Assembly: GCA_947473805.1 (NCBI GenBank)
Contig: CANJGB010000008.1
Location: 1 to 64,000, forward strand
Source of the DNA: Alphaproteobacteria bacterium
Lineage (GTDB): Bacteria > Pseudomonadota > Alphaproteobacteria > Ferrovibrionales > Ferrovibrionaceae
Direction: 5' to 3'
Length of the DNA stretch: 64,000 bases
Shown here piece by piece: positions 46,394 to 56,004 of the stretch. Within the stretch, counting starts at the first letter, position 1; the number at the start of each line of letters is the position of its first letter. Under the pieces are notes generated by a model, which saw nothing but the letters and a program-made list of their open reading frames with translations, had not been told where the DNA came from and ran no database searches. Made by a program: the position numbers and the translations under genes.

Positions 46394-47151
46394 ACGACAG
46401 CGGTGCCGTCGTCCACCGGAATGGTGGCGCCGTTGATGTACTCGCTCTTCTCGGACGCCAGCAGCAGCAACACGCCGTCGAGACTGTCGATGGTGCCGAC
46501 GCGTTTCTTGGGCAGGCGGTTTTTAAGCTTCTCGCCAGCCGGCGAATTGAAATAGGCCTCGTTGATGCCGGTGACGACATAGCCGGGGCAGATGGCGTTG
46601 ACGTTGATGTTGTGCGGCAGCCATTCCAGCGCCATGGACTGCGTCATGCGCACGACCGCCGCCTTTGACATGCCGTACGGCGCCAGCATGCCGATGCTGC
46701 GGAGCGCGGCGGTGGAGGCGATGTTGATGATCTTGCCTGGCCGCTGGGAGGCGATCATCTTCCGCGCCACCGCCTGCGCGACGAAAAACGCGCCCTTGGT
46801 ATTGGTGTCGAGGGTGAAGTCGTAGTCCTTCTCCTCGACGTCGACGATCTTGCCCGTCGTGCTGACGCCGGAATTGTTGACCAGGATGTCGATGGGGCCC
46901 AGCGCCGCCTCGACCTCGTCCACCGCGCGGCGGATGCCGGCCACCTCGGTGACGTCCATGGCGACGCTGAAGGCCTTGCCGCCGGACGACCGGATTTTCG
47001 CCGCCAGCGCCTCCAGTTTGTCGGTGCGACGGGCCGCGAGGCCCACGGCGACGCCCTGCCCCGCCAGGACGGTCGCGAAGCGCTCGCCCAGGCCGGACGA
47101 GGCGCCGGTGACCAGGGCCACCTTGCCCTGCAATGAAAAGTCGAAAGCCAT
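46390..47151 (-). CDS. Short-chain dehydrogenase/reductase
   Basis: A 253-residue SDR: VTGASSGLG, VNNSGVS, catalytic IASTAAL and YGMSK, and a C-terminal INGATIPVDDG. NAD(P) enzyme of unknown substrate, probably acting with the CoA-transferase downstream (acyl-CoA or hydroxyacid metabolism). An alternative ATG 18 bases upstream (47169) cannot be excluded. It diverges from the FrnE gene with a short gap. Confidence 0.88.
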   Translation of the reverse strand: MAFDFSLQGKVALVTGASSGLGERFATVLAGQGVAVGLAARRTDKLEALAAKIRSSGGKAFSVAMDVTEVAGIRRAVDEVEAALGPIDILVNNSGVSTTGKIVDVEEKDYDFTLDTNTKGAFFVAQAVARKMIASQRPGKIINIASTAALRSIGMLAPYGMSKAAVVRMTQSMALEWLPHNINVNAICPGYVVTGINEAYFNSPAGEKLKNRLPKKRVGTIDSLDGVLLLLASEKSEYINGATIPVDDGTAVV

Positions 47152-47177
47152 GGAAAGGGGGTTTATCATGACGGGCC

Positions 47178-47810
47178 ATGAGGATCGATATCGTTTCCGA
47201 CACCGTCTGCCCGTGGTGCTACATCGGCAAGAAGCGCCTGGAGCGCGCGCTGGCCCAGCGGCCCGACCTTGAGGTGGAAATCGGCTGGCGGCCGTTCCAG
47301 CTCAACCCCGACATGCCGGCGGAGGGCGCCGACCGCGCTCAATACCTTGCCGCCAAGTTCGGCAACAGCGACCGGCTCAAGGAAATGAGCCAGCACCTGG
47401 CCAACATGGCAGCCGGCGAAGGCATTGCGGTCGACATGGACCGGCAGAAACGAATTCCCAACACCCTCGCCTCGCACAGCGTGATGCGCTGGGCGGCCGA
47501 GGCCGGCGTGCAGCACCGGCTGGCCGAGATCCTGTTCCGCCGCTACTTCACCGACGGCCAGGACATCGGCGACCACGCGATCCTCGCCGATGCCGCCGCC
47601 GAGGCCGGCATGGACCGCGCCCAGGTCCTGGCCGACCTCGCCTCCGGCAAGGACCGCGACACGGTCGCCGCCGAGGACCAGCTCGCCCGCGACATGGGAA
47701 TCAGTGGCGTCCCCTGCTTCATCATCGACCGCAAGTACGCGGTCTCCGGCGCGCAGGACCCGGCGATGTTCCTGCAGGTGTTCGACAAGGTCCTCGCCGA
47801 GGAAACCTAG
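47178..47810 (+). CDS. FrnE-type DsbA oxidoreductase
   Basis: A 210-residue thioredoxin-fold protein with active site C11-P-W-C14 and a cis-Pro loop (SGVPCFIIDRKYAVSG). No signal peptide, so cytoplasmic. Known relatives are FrnE and 2-hydroxychromene-2-carboxylate isomerase-like proteins; the CPWC motif favours a disulfide role. The stop TAG and that of the opposing CoA-transferase share CTAG. Confidence 0.9.
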   Translation: MRIDIVSDTVCPWCYIGKKRLERALAQRPDLEVEIGWRPFQLNPDMPAEGADRAQYLAAKFGNSDRLKEMSQHLANMAAGEGIAVDMDRQKRIPNTLASHSVMRWAAEAGVQHRLAEILFRRYFTDGQDIGDHAILADAAAEAGMDRAQVLADLASGKDRDTVAAEDQLARDMGISGVPCFIIDRKYAVSGAQDPAMFLQVFDKVLAEET

Positions 47811-49204
47811 CGCCAGCGCAGCTCCTGCTGGTTCGGCTTTCGCACCGGCAGTTCCCAATATGCCTTGGTTTCCGAATAGTCGGTGACCGGCGCCAGCACC
47901 GTGACCTCGCCATAGTCCGACTGCACCGTGTGCGTTACGGGTGGCACCGGATCAACGAACGTCCGGTCGCCACTGTCCACATAGCCCGCCTGCGTACCAA
48001 AGCCGAGCGCCCACATCGAGCAACGCGTCAGCGATACCTTCACGTGGTAGCTGCCGCCCTCCTTCGCCCGCCGCACCAGCGCCGACAGCGCACCCGCCGC
48101 GCCGAGATACGCGGCCATGTAGTCGTTCACCGTCTGCGTCCGCGGGATCAGCGGCCGGTCGACCGAGCCCTCAACCATCGACAGACCTGACGCCGCCTGG
48201 CCCAGCGGATCGTATCCGCCGCGCGTCATCCACGGCCCGCCGGAGCCATAGCAGCTGACCGACACATAGATGATGCCGGGGCGGATCGCGGCAAGATCCC
48301 TGGGCGACAGGCCGCGCCGGTCGAACCCGCCCGGGCGCCATGACTGCACCAGCATGTCGGCGTCGCGCGCCAATTCCTTGACCCGTGCCACCTGCGCGGC
48401 GTCGTTCAGGTCGATATGGGCCGCGCGCTTGCCCATGCCGGTCTCCATCATGACGACCGGCGGGTCTTGCTGCTTCGGATCGGACAGGCTCAGCACGTCG
48501 GCCCCCTGCTCCGCCAGGGTGCGCGACACGGTCGGTCCGCCGAGTACATGCGCCATGTCGAGAACGCGCAGGCCCGAAAGTGGCCGCGCCGCCGGCCCCA
48601 GCGGCTCGACGGGGCTGTCGCCGATCTTCTCGATCTCGATCACCGGCCGCTGCGCCAGCCACTGCCCCTGCGGATGCGCCAGCCATTCCTCGCGCGACCG
48701 GGCGACCACGCCCGGCAACTTGCGTGCCGCCAGCGCCTCCTCCAGTTCGAACGAATTCCACGTCGCGATCTTGCGCTCGATGGCATCCTGCTCGTTCGGG
48801 CAGCCGACCACCGCGAGCGCGGGCGGCAATTGATGATGATAGCTGGAGATGAATATCCAGCGATTGTCCTTGGTGCGGTTGAAGGTGTGCAGCGCCGAAT
48901 GGTTGCCGACGTTCAGAATATCGGCACTGCCATTGAGCCGTGTATAGGCCATGGAATGCAGCGCCTGGATCGCACGCGGAATATCGACCCGCACATCCTG
49001 CCCGCGGCCGGTGCGCAGCTTCCAAACTGCGGCAATGCCGGCGCCCTGCGCCGCCATCGCGACCGCGCCGATGGTGCCCAGCCGGTGCGGACTGACGTTC
49101 GGCGGTTCCTCGCCGCGCAGGCGGATCTCGCCACCGGTCTCAGCCGCCGTCAGGCGCAGCTCCGTAAGCAGGTTGCCGAGTTGCGAGACGCCGATCGCGC
49201 CCAT
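47807..49204 (-). CDS. Long-form family III CoA-transferase
   Basis: A 465-residue protein in which a C-terminal-like CaiB segment comes first (residues ~30-200: AAVWKLRTGRGQDVRVDI) and the canonical N-terminal fold follows (~210-400: GLRVLDMAHVLGGPTVSRTLAEQGADV, YGSGGPWMTRGGYD). The last Asp is in the position of the catalytic Asp. This permuted long form is a known subgroup of CoA-transferases whose substrates are unknown. ATG 49204 has a ggagga site. The stop CTAG is shared with FrnE. Confidence 0.82.
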   Translation of the reverse strand: MGAIGVSQLGNLLTELRLTAAETGGEIRLRGEEPPNVSPHRLGTIGAVAMAAQGAGIAAVWKLRTGRGQDVRVDIPRAIQALHSMAYTRLNGSADILNVGNHSALHTFNRTKDNRWIFISSYHHQLPPALAVVGCPNEQDAIERKIATWNSFELEEALAARKLPGVVARSREEWLAHPQGQWLAQRPVIEIEKIGDSPVEPLGPAARPLSGLRVLDMAHVLGGPTVSRTLAEQGADVLSLSDPKQQDPPVVMMETGMGKRAAHIDLNDAAQVARVKELARDADMLVQSWRPGGFDRRGLSPRDLAAIRPGIIYVSVSCYGSGGPWMTRGGYDPLGQAASGLSMVEGSVDRPLIPRTQTVNDYMAAYLGAAGALSALVRRAKEGGSYHVKVSLTRCSMWALGFGTQAGYVDSGDRTFVDPVPPVTHTVQSDYGEVTVLAPVTDYSETKAYWELPVRKPNQQELRWR

Positions 49205-49288
49205 GATGTTTCCTCCGCCGCCACGTTGCGTGGTCTGTTCGTCGCTGCGGATGCTATTGCTTTGCCATCCGCTTGCCAATCGGCGGGA

Positions 49289-52200
49289 TCAGCGGGCGGC
49301 CTTGGCCTTGCCGCGCGGGGCCGGTGCTGCGCGGGCGAGTTCGGCCAGCCGGCTCATCAGTTCTGCCACGCCCTTCAGGCGTTCTTCCGGCGTCGCCCAG
49401 TCGCGGATAAAGACGATCTTCTGGTCGGGACGCAGCTTCGCATTGCCCCGCTCGCGACCGATGAGTTCGACCAGGCCCGCCGGATTGGCGAACTTGTTCT
49501 CGCGCAGCGCCAGCACCACGCCGCGCGGCCCGGCATCGACCTTCTCGACGTTCGCAATAAGGCACGACTGCTTGATCGACATGGTGTCGAGCAGGTGCTT
49601 GACCTCTTCCGGCAGCGGTCCGAACCGGTCGATCAGTTCGGCGGCGAAGCCGTCGATGTCCTCGCGCGTCTCCAGCCCCGCCAGGCGGCGGTACAGCTGC
49701 AGGCGCACCGTCAGGTCGTTCACATATCCTTCGGGGATCAGCACCGCGGTGCCGATGGCGATCTGCGGCGACCACTTGCCACTGACCGCCTCGCCGCTGC
49801 CGCTGGCCTCGACCTTCGCGGTGGCCACGGCCTCCTCCAGCAGTTCCTGGTAAAGCTCGAAGCCGACTTCCTTGATGTGCCCCGACTGTTCCTCGCCCAG
49901 CAAATTGCCGGCGCCGCGGATGTCCAGATCGTGGCTGGCCAGGCTGAAGCCGGCGCCCAGCGTGTCGAGCGACTGCAGCACCTTGAGCCGGCGGTCGGCA
50001 TTCGGCGTCAACTGCCGGTTCGGCGGCACGGTGAAATAGGAATAGGCGCGCAGCTTCGAACGACCGATGCGACCGCGCAACTGATACAGCTGCGCCAGGC
50101 CGAACATATCGGCGCGGTGGATGACCAGCGTGTTGGCGGTCGGGATGTCGAGGCCGCTTTCGACGATGTTGGTGGAGACCAGCACGTTGAACTTGCCCTC
50201 GTAGAACGCGGTCATAACGTTCTCGAGTTCCGTCGGCGCCATCTGGCCATGGGCCATGACCGGCTTCACTTCCGGCACCTGCTTGCGCAGGAAGTCCATC
50301 GCCTCGGGCAGGTCCTCCAGGCGCGGGCAGACATAGAAGCTCTGTCCGCCGCGATACAGTTCGCGCAGCAGCGCCTCACGCACGACCAGCGGGTCGAACG
50401 GCATGATGAACGTGCGTACCGCCAGGCGGTCAACCGGTGGTGTCGCGATCAGGCTCAATTCGCGCACGCCGGTCAGCGCCAGTTGCAGCGTGCGCGGGAT
50501 CGGCGTCGCCGACAGCGTCAGTACGTGCACATCGGCGCGCATCTGCTTCAGGCGCTCCTTGTGTTTGACGCCGAAATGCTGTTCCTCATCGACGATCAGC
50601 AGGCCCAGCCGGTTGAACTCGATGGACTTGGCCAGCAGGGCGTGGGTGCCGATGACGATATCGACATCGCCCGAAACCATGCCCTTCTTGGTCTCCGCCG
50701 CCTGCTTCGCCGGCACCAGCCGCGACAATTGCTCGATCCGGATCGGCAGGCCCTGAAAGCGATTCCGGAAGGTCGCGTAGTGCTGCCGCACCAGCAACGT
50801 CGTCGGCCCGACGACCGCTACCTGGCGGCCCGCCATGGCCGCGACGAAAGCCGAGCGCAGCGCCACCTCGGTCTTGCCGAAGCCGACGTCGCCGCAGATC
50901 AACCGGTCCATCGGCCGGCCTGCGGCAAGATCGTCCAGCGTTTCGTCAATGGCGCGCGCCTGGTCCTCGGTCTCCTCGTAGGGGAAACGCGCGCAGAATT
51001 CTTCGTATAGCCCTGGCGGCGCGACCAGCCGCTCGGCCTCGCGCAACTGGCGCTGGGCCGCGACCTTGATCAGCTCCTCCGCCATGTCCTTGAGGCGCTG
51101 CTTCAGCTTGGCGCGACGCGACTGCCAGCCGATGCCGCCGAGACGGTCGAGCTGCGCACCGGCCTGGTCGGAGCCGTAGCGCGACAGCATCTCGATGTTC
51201 TCGACCGGCAGGTACAGCTTGTCGCCGCCGTCATAGACCAACAGCAGGCAATCGTGTGGCGCGCCGGCAATGTCGAGGGTCTGCAGGCCTTCGTAGCGTG
51301 CGATCCCGTGGTCCACATGGACGACGAGGTCACCCGGTGCCAGCGCGCTGGCCTCGGCGATGAAGTTCGCTGCACGACGGCCGCGCTTGCGCGCACGGAC
51401 CAGCCGGTCGCCGAACAGGTCCTGTTCGCCAACGACCGTGCAGTCCGATGCCTGGAAGCCGTGATCGACACCCAGCAGGGCCAGCGCCACCGTGTTGGGC
51501 GGCACCGCCATGGCTTGCGCGAAGTCGTCCACCGGCCGCACCGCCGCCATGCCGTGGTCGGACAGCAGGATTTGCAGGCGGTCGCGTGAACCGGCCGAGA
51601 AACAGGCCAAAATCACCCGTCGGCCTGCGCCTTGCTCTGCTGTTACGTGGCCGCGCAGCGCCTCCAGCACGTTGGCGCCCTGCGTCCGTTCCGGCGCGAA
51701 GTCGCGGCCTTGCCGGCCGCCGAGATCTATCACCTTGCCGCGCTCGACTGGCAGCTGGAACGGATCGAACTGCAAGCGACGGCGGGCCTTCAGGTTCTCG
51801 GCCCATTCCTCGCCGCTGAGATACAGCCGCGCTGGTGGCAGCGGTTTGTAGGGCGCCCCGCTGTCAGCGAGGCCCGACTTCATCGCATCCTGCCGCGCGG
51901 CGTAATAGTCGGCGATGGTAGCCAGGCGCTCGTCCAGTGCCGGCGGCACCAGGTGGTCGAACGACACCGGCGCATCCGGCAGGTAATCGAACAGCGTTTC
52001 CAGCTTGGCATGGAACAGCGGCAGCCAGTGTTCCATGCCCACATGCCTGCGGCCTTCGGACACGGCGGCGTAGAGCGGGTCGCCGTCATTCACTGCGCCG
52101 AACAATTCGCGATAGCCGGCGCGGAACCGGGCGATGCTGTCGGGGTCGAGGGAGAACTCGCTGGCCGGCACGAGGTCGAGCTTGTCTTCCTTCGCGCCGG

Positions 52201-52807
52201 ACATCTGGCTCAGCACGTCGAAACGGCGGATGTTCTCCAGCTGGTCGCCGAACAGGTCCAGCCGGTACGGCTCTTCCGCACCGGCGGGATACAGGTCGAT
52301 GATCCCGCCGCGCACGGCATACTCGCCCGGCTCCATGACCGTGCCGACGCGGTTGTAGCCGCCGCGCGCGAGGTAGTCGGTCAGCGCCGCGGTATCGACC
52401 TTCTGCCCCTTGATAAGACGGAACACGTTGCCTGCCGCAAACGGGCGGGCCGGCACCCGCTGCAGCAGCGCGTTAATCGTCGTCAGGGCCAGGAACGGCC
52501 CCGGCGGCATGCCGGCCGCCAGCCGGCTGAGCGTGTTCATCCGCCGCGACACGATCTCGGCGTTTGGCGAGATGCGGTCGTACGGCAGACAATCCCATGC
52601 CTCAAAGGTCAGGACCGGCAGGCCGGGAGCGAAGAAGGCGATCGCCAGCTGCATCGACGCCATGCGGGCATCGTCACGCGCCACATGCACGAAGCCATGC
52701 TTCGACTGAAGGGCAAGTTGCGCCAGCGCCCGGGCGTCATGCCCCTCCGGCGCGCCGCACAGGCGGACCTCGCCGGCGCCGGCGGGAATCTCGCGACTAT
52801 CGATCAA
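49289..52807 (-). CDS. mfd: Transcription-repair coupling factor
   Basis: A 1172-residue SF2 ATPase that removes stalled RNA polymerase and recruits UvrA. N-terminal UvrB-like part (~10-330), RNA polymerase interaction/CarD domain (~465-560), then RecG-like motor with Walker A CGDVGFGKTEV and DEEQ in LLIVDEEQHFG, and the TRCF domain at the end. The start is TTG 52807, one base after sdhE; the conserved APEGHD region near residue 20 would be lost from a later ATG. The C-terminus ends in a short Lys/Ala-rich tail. Confidence 0.96.
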   Translation of the reverse strand: MIDSREIPAGAGEVRLCGAPEGHDARALAQLALQSKHGFVHVARDDARMASMQLAIAFFAPGLPVLTFEAWDCLPYDRISPNAEIVSRRMNTLSRLAAGMPPGPFLALTTINALLQRVPARPFAAGNVFRLIKGQKVDTAALTDYLARGGYNRVGTVMEPGEYAVRGGIIDLYPAGAEEPYRLDLFGDQLENIRRFDVLSQMSGAKEDKLDLVPASEFSLDPDSIARFRAGYRELFGAVNDGDPLYAAVSEGRRHVGMEHWLPLFHAKLETLFDYLPDAPVSFDHLVPPALDERLATIADYYAARQDAMKSGLADSGAPYKPLPPARLYLSGEEWAENLKARRRLQFDPFQLPVERGKVIDLGGRQGRDFAPERTQGANVLEALRGHVTAEQGAGRRVILACFSAGSRDRLQILLSDHGMAAVRPVDDFAQAMAVPPNTVALALLGVDHGFQASDCTVVGEQDLFGDRLVRARKRGRRAANFIAEASALAPGDLVVHVDHGIARYEGLQTLDIAGAPHDCLLLVYDGGDKLYLPVENIEMLSRYGSDQAGAQLDRLGGIGWQSRRAKLKQRLKDMAEELIKVAAQRQLREAERLVAPPGLYEEFCARFPYEETEDQARAIDETLDDLAAGRPMDRLICGDVGFGKTEVALRSAFVAAMAGRQVAVVGPTTLLVRQHYATFRNRFQGLPIRIEQLSRLVPAKQAAETKKGMVSGDVDIVIGTHALLAKSIEFNRLGLLIVDEEQHFGVKHKERLKQMRADVHVLTLSATPIPRTLQLALTGVRELSLIATPPVDRLAVRTFIMPFDPLVVREALLRELYRGGQSFYVCPRLEDLPEAMDFLRKQVPEVKPVMAHGQMAPTELENVMTAFYEGKFNVLVSTNIVESGLDIPTANTLVIHRADMFGLAQLYQLRGRIGRSKLRAYSYFTVPPNRQLTPNADRRLKVLQSLDTLGAGFSLASHDLDIRGAGNLLGEEQSGHIKEVGFELYQELLEEAVATAKVEASGSGEAVSGKWSPQIAIGTAVLIPEGYVNDLTVRLQLYRRLAGLETREDIDGFAAELIDRFGPLPEEVKHLLDTMSIKQSCLIANVEKVDAGPRGVVLALRENKFANPAGLVELIGRERGNAKLRPDQKIVFIRDWATPEERLKGVAELMSRLAELARAAPAPRGKAKAAR

Positions 52808-52808
52808 C

Positions 52809-53075
52809 CTAAATATCCAACTTAAACTTCTTCAACAAAGCCATGACATCGTTGTCATATTCTTTCGGCACCGGCGTGCGGTCAATTGCCCAGGCATAGA
52901 TTGCCGGATCCTCGTTGGTTTCCAGCAACCGCTCGTACTGGTCCAGTTGGCCGACATCGAATGTCGGCAGATGCGCGCGGGCGAAGGCGCCGAGCAGGAT
53001 GTCGGTTTCCTTCATCCCGGTATAGCAACTGCGATAAATCAGGCGCTTGCGCCGGTCGATCAGGCTTTCGGTCAT
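52809..53075 (-). CDS. sdhE: SdhE FAD assembly factor
   Basis: An 88-residue factor that helps attach FAD to succinate dehydrogenase. The helical bundle RRKRLIYRSCYTGMKETDILLG and the acidic middle (YERLLETNEDPAIYAW) are typical. The usual RGxxE motif reads TGMKE (T19-G20-E23): the Arg is replaced, while Gly and Glu remain. The gene is two bases upstream of mfd and divergent from recG. Confidence 0.92.
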   Translation of the reverse strand: MTESLIDRRKRLIYRSCYTGMKETDILLGAFARAHLPTFDVGQLDQYERLLETNEDPAIYAWAIDRTPVPKEYDNDVMALLKKFKLDI

Positions 53076-53152
53076 GGCGCAGTCATATAGGGCTATTGCC
53101 CCCCGCTGTCAGCCACCCGGCACGGACGCATTCCGGGCTATTCTCCCGCCCG

Positions 53153-55246
53153 ATGCGCCCCGAAATCCTGTTCCCCGCTTTTGCCCCGACCAGCAGCCTG
53201 AAAGGCTGTGGTCCGGCCATTGCCAAATTGCTGGAAAAACTGGGTATTGCCCGGGTTCTGGACCTGTGGTGGCACCTGCCCCAGGGCGTGGTGGACCGGC
53301 GCTTCATGCCGACCGTCGCCGCCGCGCCGCACGAGTCGATCTGCACCATCGTGGTCCGGGTCGATCAGCACCTGCCCCCCCGCACGCCCCGCCTGCCCTA
53401 TCGGGTCGCCTGCAGCGATGCCACTGGCACCTTGCTCCTGGTCTGGTTCAACGGCCGGGAAAGCCATTTGCGGCAAATACTGCCCGAGGGATCGACACGG
53501 GTGGTCAGCGGCAAGGTTGAGCTGTTCAACGACCAGCCGCAGATGGTCCATCCCGACCTCGTCGTCAACGAGGAAGACCTGAAAACCATTCCGCTGGTCG
53601 AGCCGGTCTATGCCCTGACCGGCGGACTGCACCAGCGGGCGCTGGGCAAGCTCGTTACCGGCGCCCTGGATCGCGCCCCTGAATTGACAGAGTGGCTGGA
53701 CCCGTCGTGGCAGCAAAAGGAAGGCTGGCCGGCCTGGCGGGCGGCGCTGCAGGCGGCACACCGGCCGTCTGATCCCGACCAGGCCAATCCGCTGACGCCC
53801 GCCAGGCGACGGCTGGCCTACGACGAACTGCTGGCCAACCAGCTGGCACTGACCATCGTGCGTGCTCGGCTGAAACGCGCCAATGGACGGCCGCTGAAGG
53901 GCGATGGTCGGCTGCGGCGCAAGGTCATCGATGCGCTGCCCTATCACCTGACCGGCGACCAGGCGATGGCGCTGGGCGAGATCGAGGCCGACATGGGCTC
54001 GGACAAGCGCATGCAGCACCTGCTGCAGGGCGACGTCGGCAGCGGCAAGACAGTGGTGGCCCTGCTGGCCATGCTGGTCGCCGTCGAGGCCGGGGCGCAG
54101 GCCACGTTGATGGCGCCGACGGAGATCCTCGCACGCCAACACTACGCCACCCTTGCCCTGCTCGGCGAGGCGGCGGGTGTGCGCATCGCCCTGCTGACCG
54201 GCCGGGAAAAGGGAAAGACGCGCGCGGGCCTGCTGCAAAGCCTCGCTGCCGGCGAGATCGACATTGCCGTCGGCACGCACGCGCTTTTCCAGGACGATGT
54301 CGAGTTTCGTGACCTGGCCCTGGCGGTGATTGACGAACAGCACCGCTTCGGCGTCCACCAGCGCCTCACCCTCGCCGCCAAGGGCCAGCGTGACCAGGGT
54401 GGCATCGACCTGCTGGCCATGACGGCGACGCCCATACCGCGCACCCTGGCGCTGACCGCGTTTGGTGACCTGGATATCTCGTCCCTGCACGAGAAGCCGC
54501 CGGGCCGCACGCCCATCGACACGCGCACGATATCGCTGGAGCGTTTCGACGAAGTCGTCGCGGCTGTAAGGCGCAAGCTCGATGCCGGCGCCCAGGCCTA
54601 TTGGGTCTGCCCGCTGGTGGAGGAGAGCGAAGTCGCCGACCTTGCCGCCGTCGAGGAACGCACCGCCGCCCTGCGCGAAATTCTCGGCGATCGCGTCGGC
54701 CTGGTCCATGGCCGTATGAAGGGCGCCGCCAAGGATGCCGCCATGGCCGATTTTGCTGCCGGCCGCACGTCGCTGCTGGTCGCCACCACGGTGATTGAAG
54801 TCGGCGTCGATGTGCCCAATGCAACGCTGATGGTCATCGAACATGCGGAGCGGTTCGGCCTGGCGCAGTTGCACCAGTTGCGCGGCCGCGTCGGGCGCGG
54901 CTCAGGCGCCTCAACCTGCCTGTTGCTCTACAGCAACCCGCTGGGCGAAACGGCGAAAGCGCGTCTGAAGGTGTTGCGGGACACCGACGATGGCTTCCGC
55001 ATCGCGGAGGAGGACCTGCGCCTGCGCGGTGCCGGCGACCTGCTGGGCACGCGGCAGAGCGGCCTGCCGGAGTTCCGCCTGGCGGATATCGCTCTCCACG
55101 CCGACCTGCTGCAGGTCGCGCGTGACGATGCCAAGCTGATTTACGAGCGCGATCCCGACCTGCAAAGTCCGCGCGGTCGCGCTTTGCGCGTCCTGCTCTA
55201 TCTGTACGAGCGCGACGCCGCGATCCGCTACCTCGCCTCGGTCTAG
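53153..55246 (+). CDS. recG: ATP-dependent DNA helicase RecG
   Basis: Branch-migration helicase that remodels stalled forks, 697 residues. A wedge/OB domain (~50-150) precedes the motor: Walker A GDVGSGKTVVAL, DEQH in VIDEQHRFG, TATPIPRTLA, and C-terminal QLRGRVGRG. ATG 53153 (MRPEILFPAF) is chosen; the open frame extends upstream to 52886 over sdhE. The stop shares CTAG with the opposing DUF502 gene. Confidence 0.95.
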   Translation: MRPEILFPAFAPTSSLKGCGPAIAKLLEKLGIARVLDLWWHLPQGVVDRRFMPTVAAAPHESICTIVVRVDQHLPPRTPRLPYRVACSDATGTLLLVWFNGRESHLRQILPEGSTRVVSGKVELFNDQPQMVHPDLVVNEEDLKTIPLVEPVYALTGGLHQRALGKLVTGALDRAPELTEWLDPSWQQKEGWPAWRAALQAAHRPSDPDQANPLTPARRRLAYDELLANQLALTIVRARLKRANGRPLKGDGRLRRKVIDALPYHLTGDQAMALGEIEADMGSDKRMQHLLQGDVGSGKTVVALLAMLVAVEAGAQATLMAPTEILARQHYATLALLGEAAGVRIALLTGREKGKTRAGLLQSLAAGEIDIAVGTHALFQDDVEFRDLALAVIDEQHRFGVHQRLTLAAKGQRDQGGIDLLAMTATPIPRTLALTAFGDLDISSLHEKPPGRTPIDTRTISLERFDEVVAAVRRKLDAGAQAYWVCPLVEESEVADLAAVEERTAALREILGDRVGLVHGRMKGAAKDAAMADFAAGRTSLLVATTVIEVGVDVPNATLMVIEHAERFGLAQLHQLRGRVGRGSGASTCLLLYSNPLGETAKARLKVLRDTDDGFRIAEEDLRLRGAGDLLGTRQSGLPEFRLADIALHADLLQVARDDAKLIYERDPDLQSPRGRALRVLLYLYERDAAIRYLASV

Positions 55247-55914
55247 GGCGCCAGGCGATCCGGCGGCACCGCGGTGCCGACCGAGATGACGTACTTCATT
55301 GCCTCCTCGACACTCATGTCGAGGAAGATCGCCTCGTCGCGCGGCACGAACAGCAGAAAGCCCGACGTCGGGTTCGGCGTCGTCGGCACGTACACGCCGA
55401 TCGACGGCGACGGCAGGCGGCGTTCAAGTTCGCCACGCGCCTCGTTCGCCATGAAGCCGATGGTCCACGAGCCGTGGCGTGGATACTGGATCAGCACGAC
55501 CTGCCGGAACGAGTTCGACGACGACGCGAACACGGTTTCGAAGATCTGCTTCAGCGCGCTGTAGATACTGCGCACGACCGGCATCCGGTTGACGACCCGC
55601 TCGCCGAACTTGAGCAGTGCCCGGCCCAGAAAGTTGGCGGTCAGGAACCCGATCAGCGTCAGGCCGAATATCGCGACGACAAGGCCGAACCCTGGCACGC
55701 CGAATGGCACGTATTGCAGCCGTTCGACCAGAGCCTCGGGAATCAACAGCGCCACGTTTCGGTCCACCCAGGACACGAAAACGTAGGTCAGATACATCGT
55801 CAGGCCGATAGGCGCCGAAACGATGACACCGGTCAGGAACCAGGCGCGTATCCGCGCCCCGGCCCCCAGGCGCAAGGGAGAACTGTCGGGATCGGGGGAA
55901 GAACTTTTAGTCAT
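55243..55914 (-). CDS. DUF502 family membrane protein
   Basis: A 223-residue inner-membrane protein with two hydrophobic segments (~28-48 and ~75-95) and the DUF502 pattern LIGFLTANFLGRALLKFGE, VVRSIYSALKQI and VYVPTTPNPTSGFLLFVP. Function is unknown; it often neighbours recG in Alphaproteobacteria. Convergent with recG through a shared CTAG. Confidence 0.87.
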   Translation of the reverse strand: MTKSSSPDPDSSPLRLGAGARIRAWFLTGVIVSAPIGLTMYLTYVFVSWVDRNVALLIPEALVERLQYVPFGVPGFGLVVAIFGLTLIGFLTANFLGRALLKFGERVVNRMPVVRSIYSALKQIFETVFASSSNSFRQVVLIQYPRHGSWTIGFMANEARGELERRLPSPSIGVYVPTTPNPTSGFLLFVPRDEAIFLDMSVEEAMKYVISVGTAVPPDRLAP

Positions 55915-56004
55915 TGGGGAAAGCTGGTGCTAGGCTGAAGAATGAACGGCATATGCCACTCTACCGTTTAACCCACCCGCATTGAAGAACGCTTTATTTC
56001 CCTG

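Noticed and set aside
48416-51010. 864-codon open frame on the plus strand over the CoA-transferase and mfd
   Set aside because: It crosses two well-supported opposite-strand genes and shows no recognisable domain.
53138-54874. 578-codon open frame antisense to recG
   Set aside because: Shadow of recG with His/Gln/Arg/Gly-rich composition.
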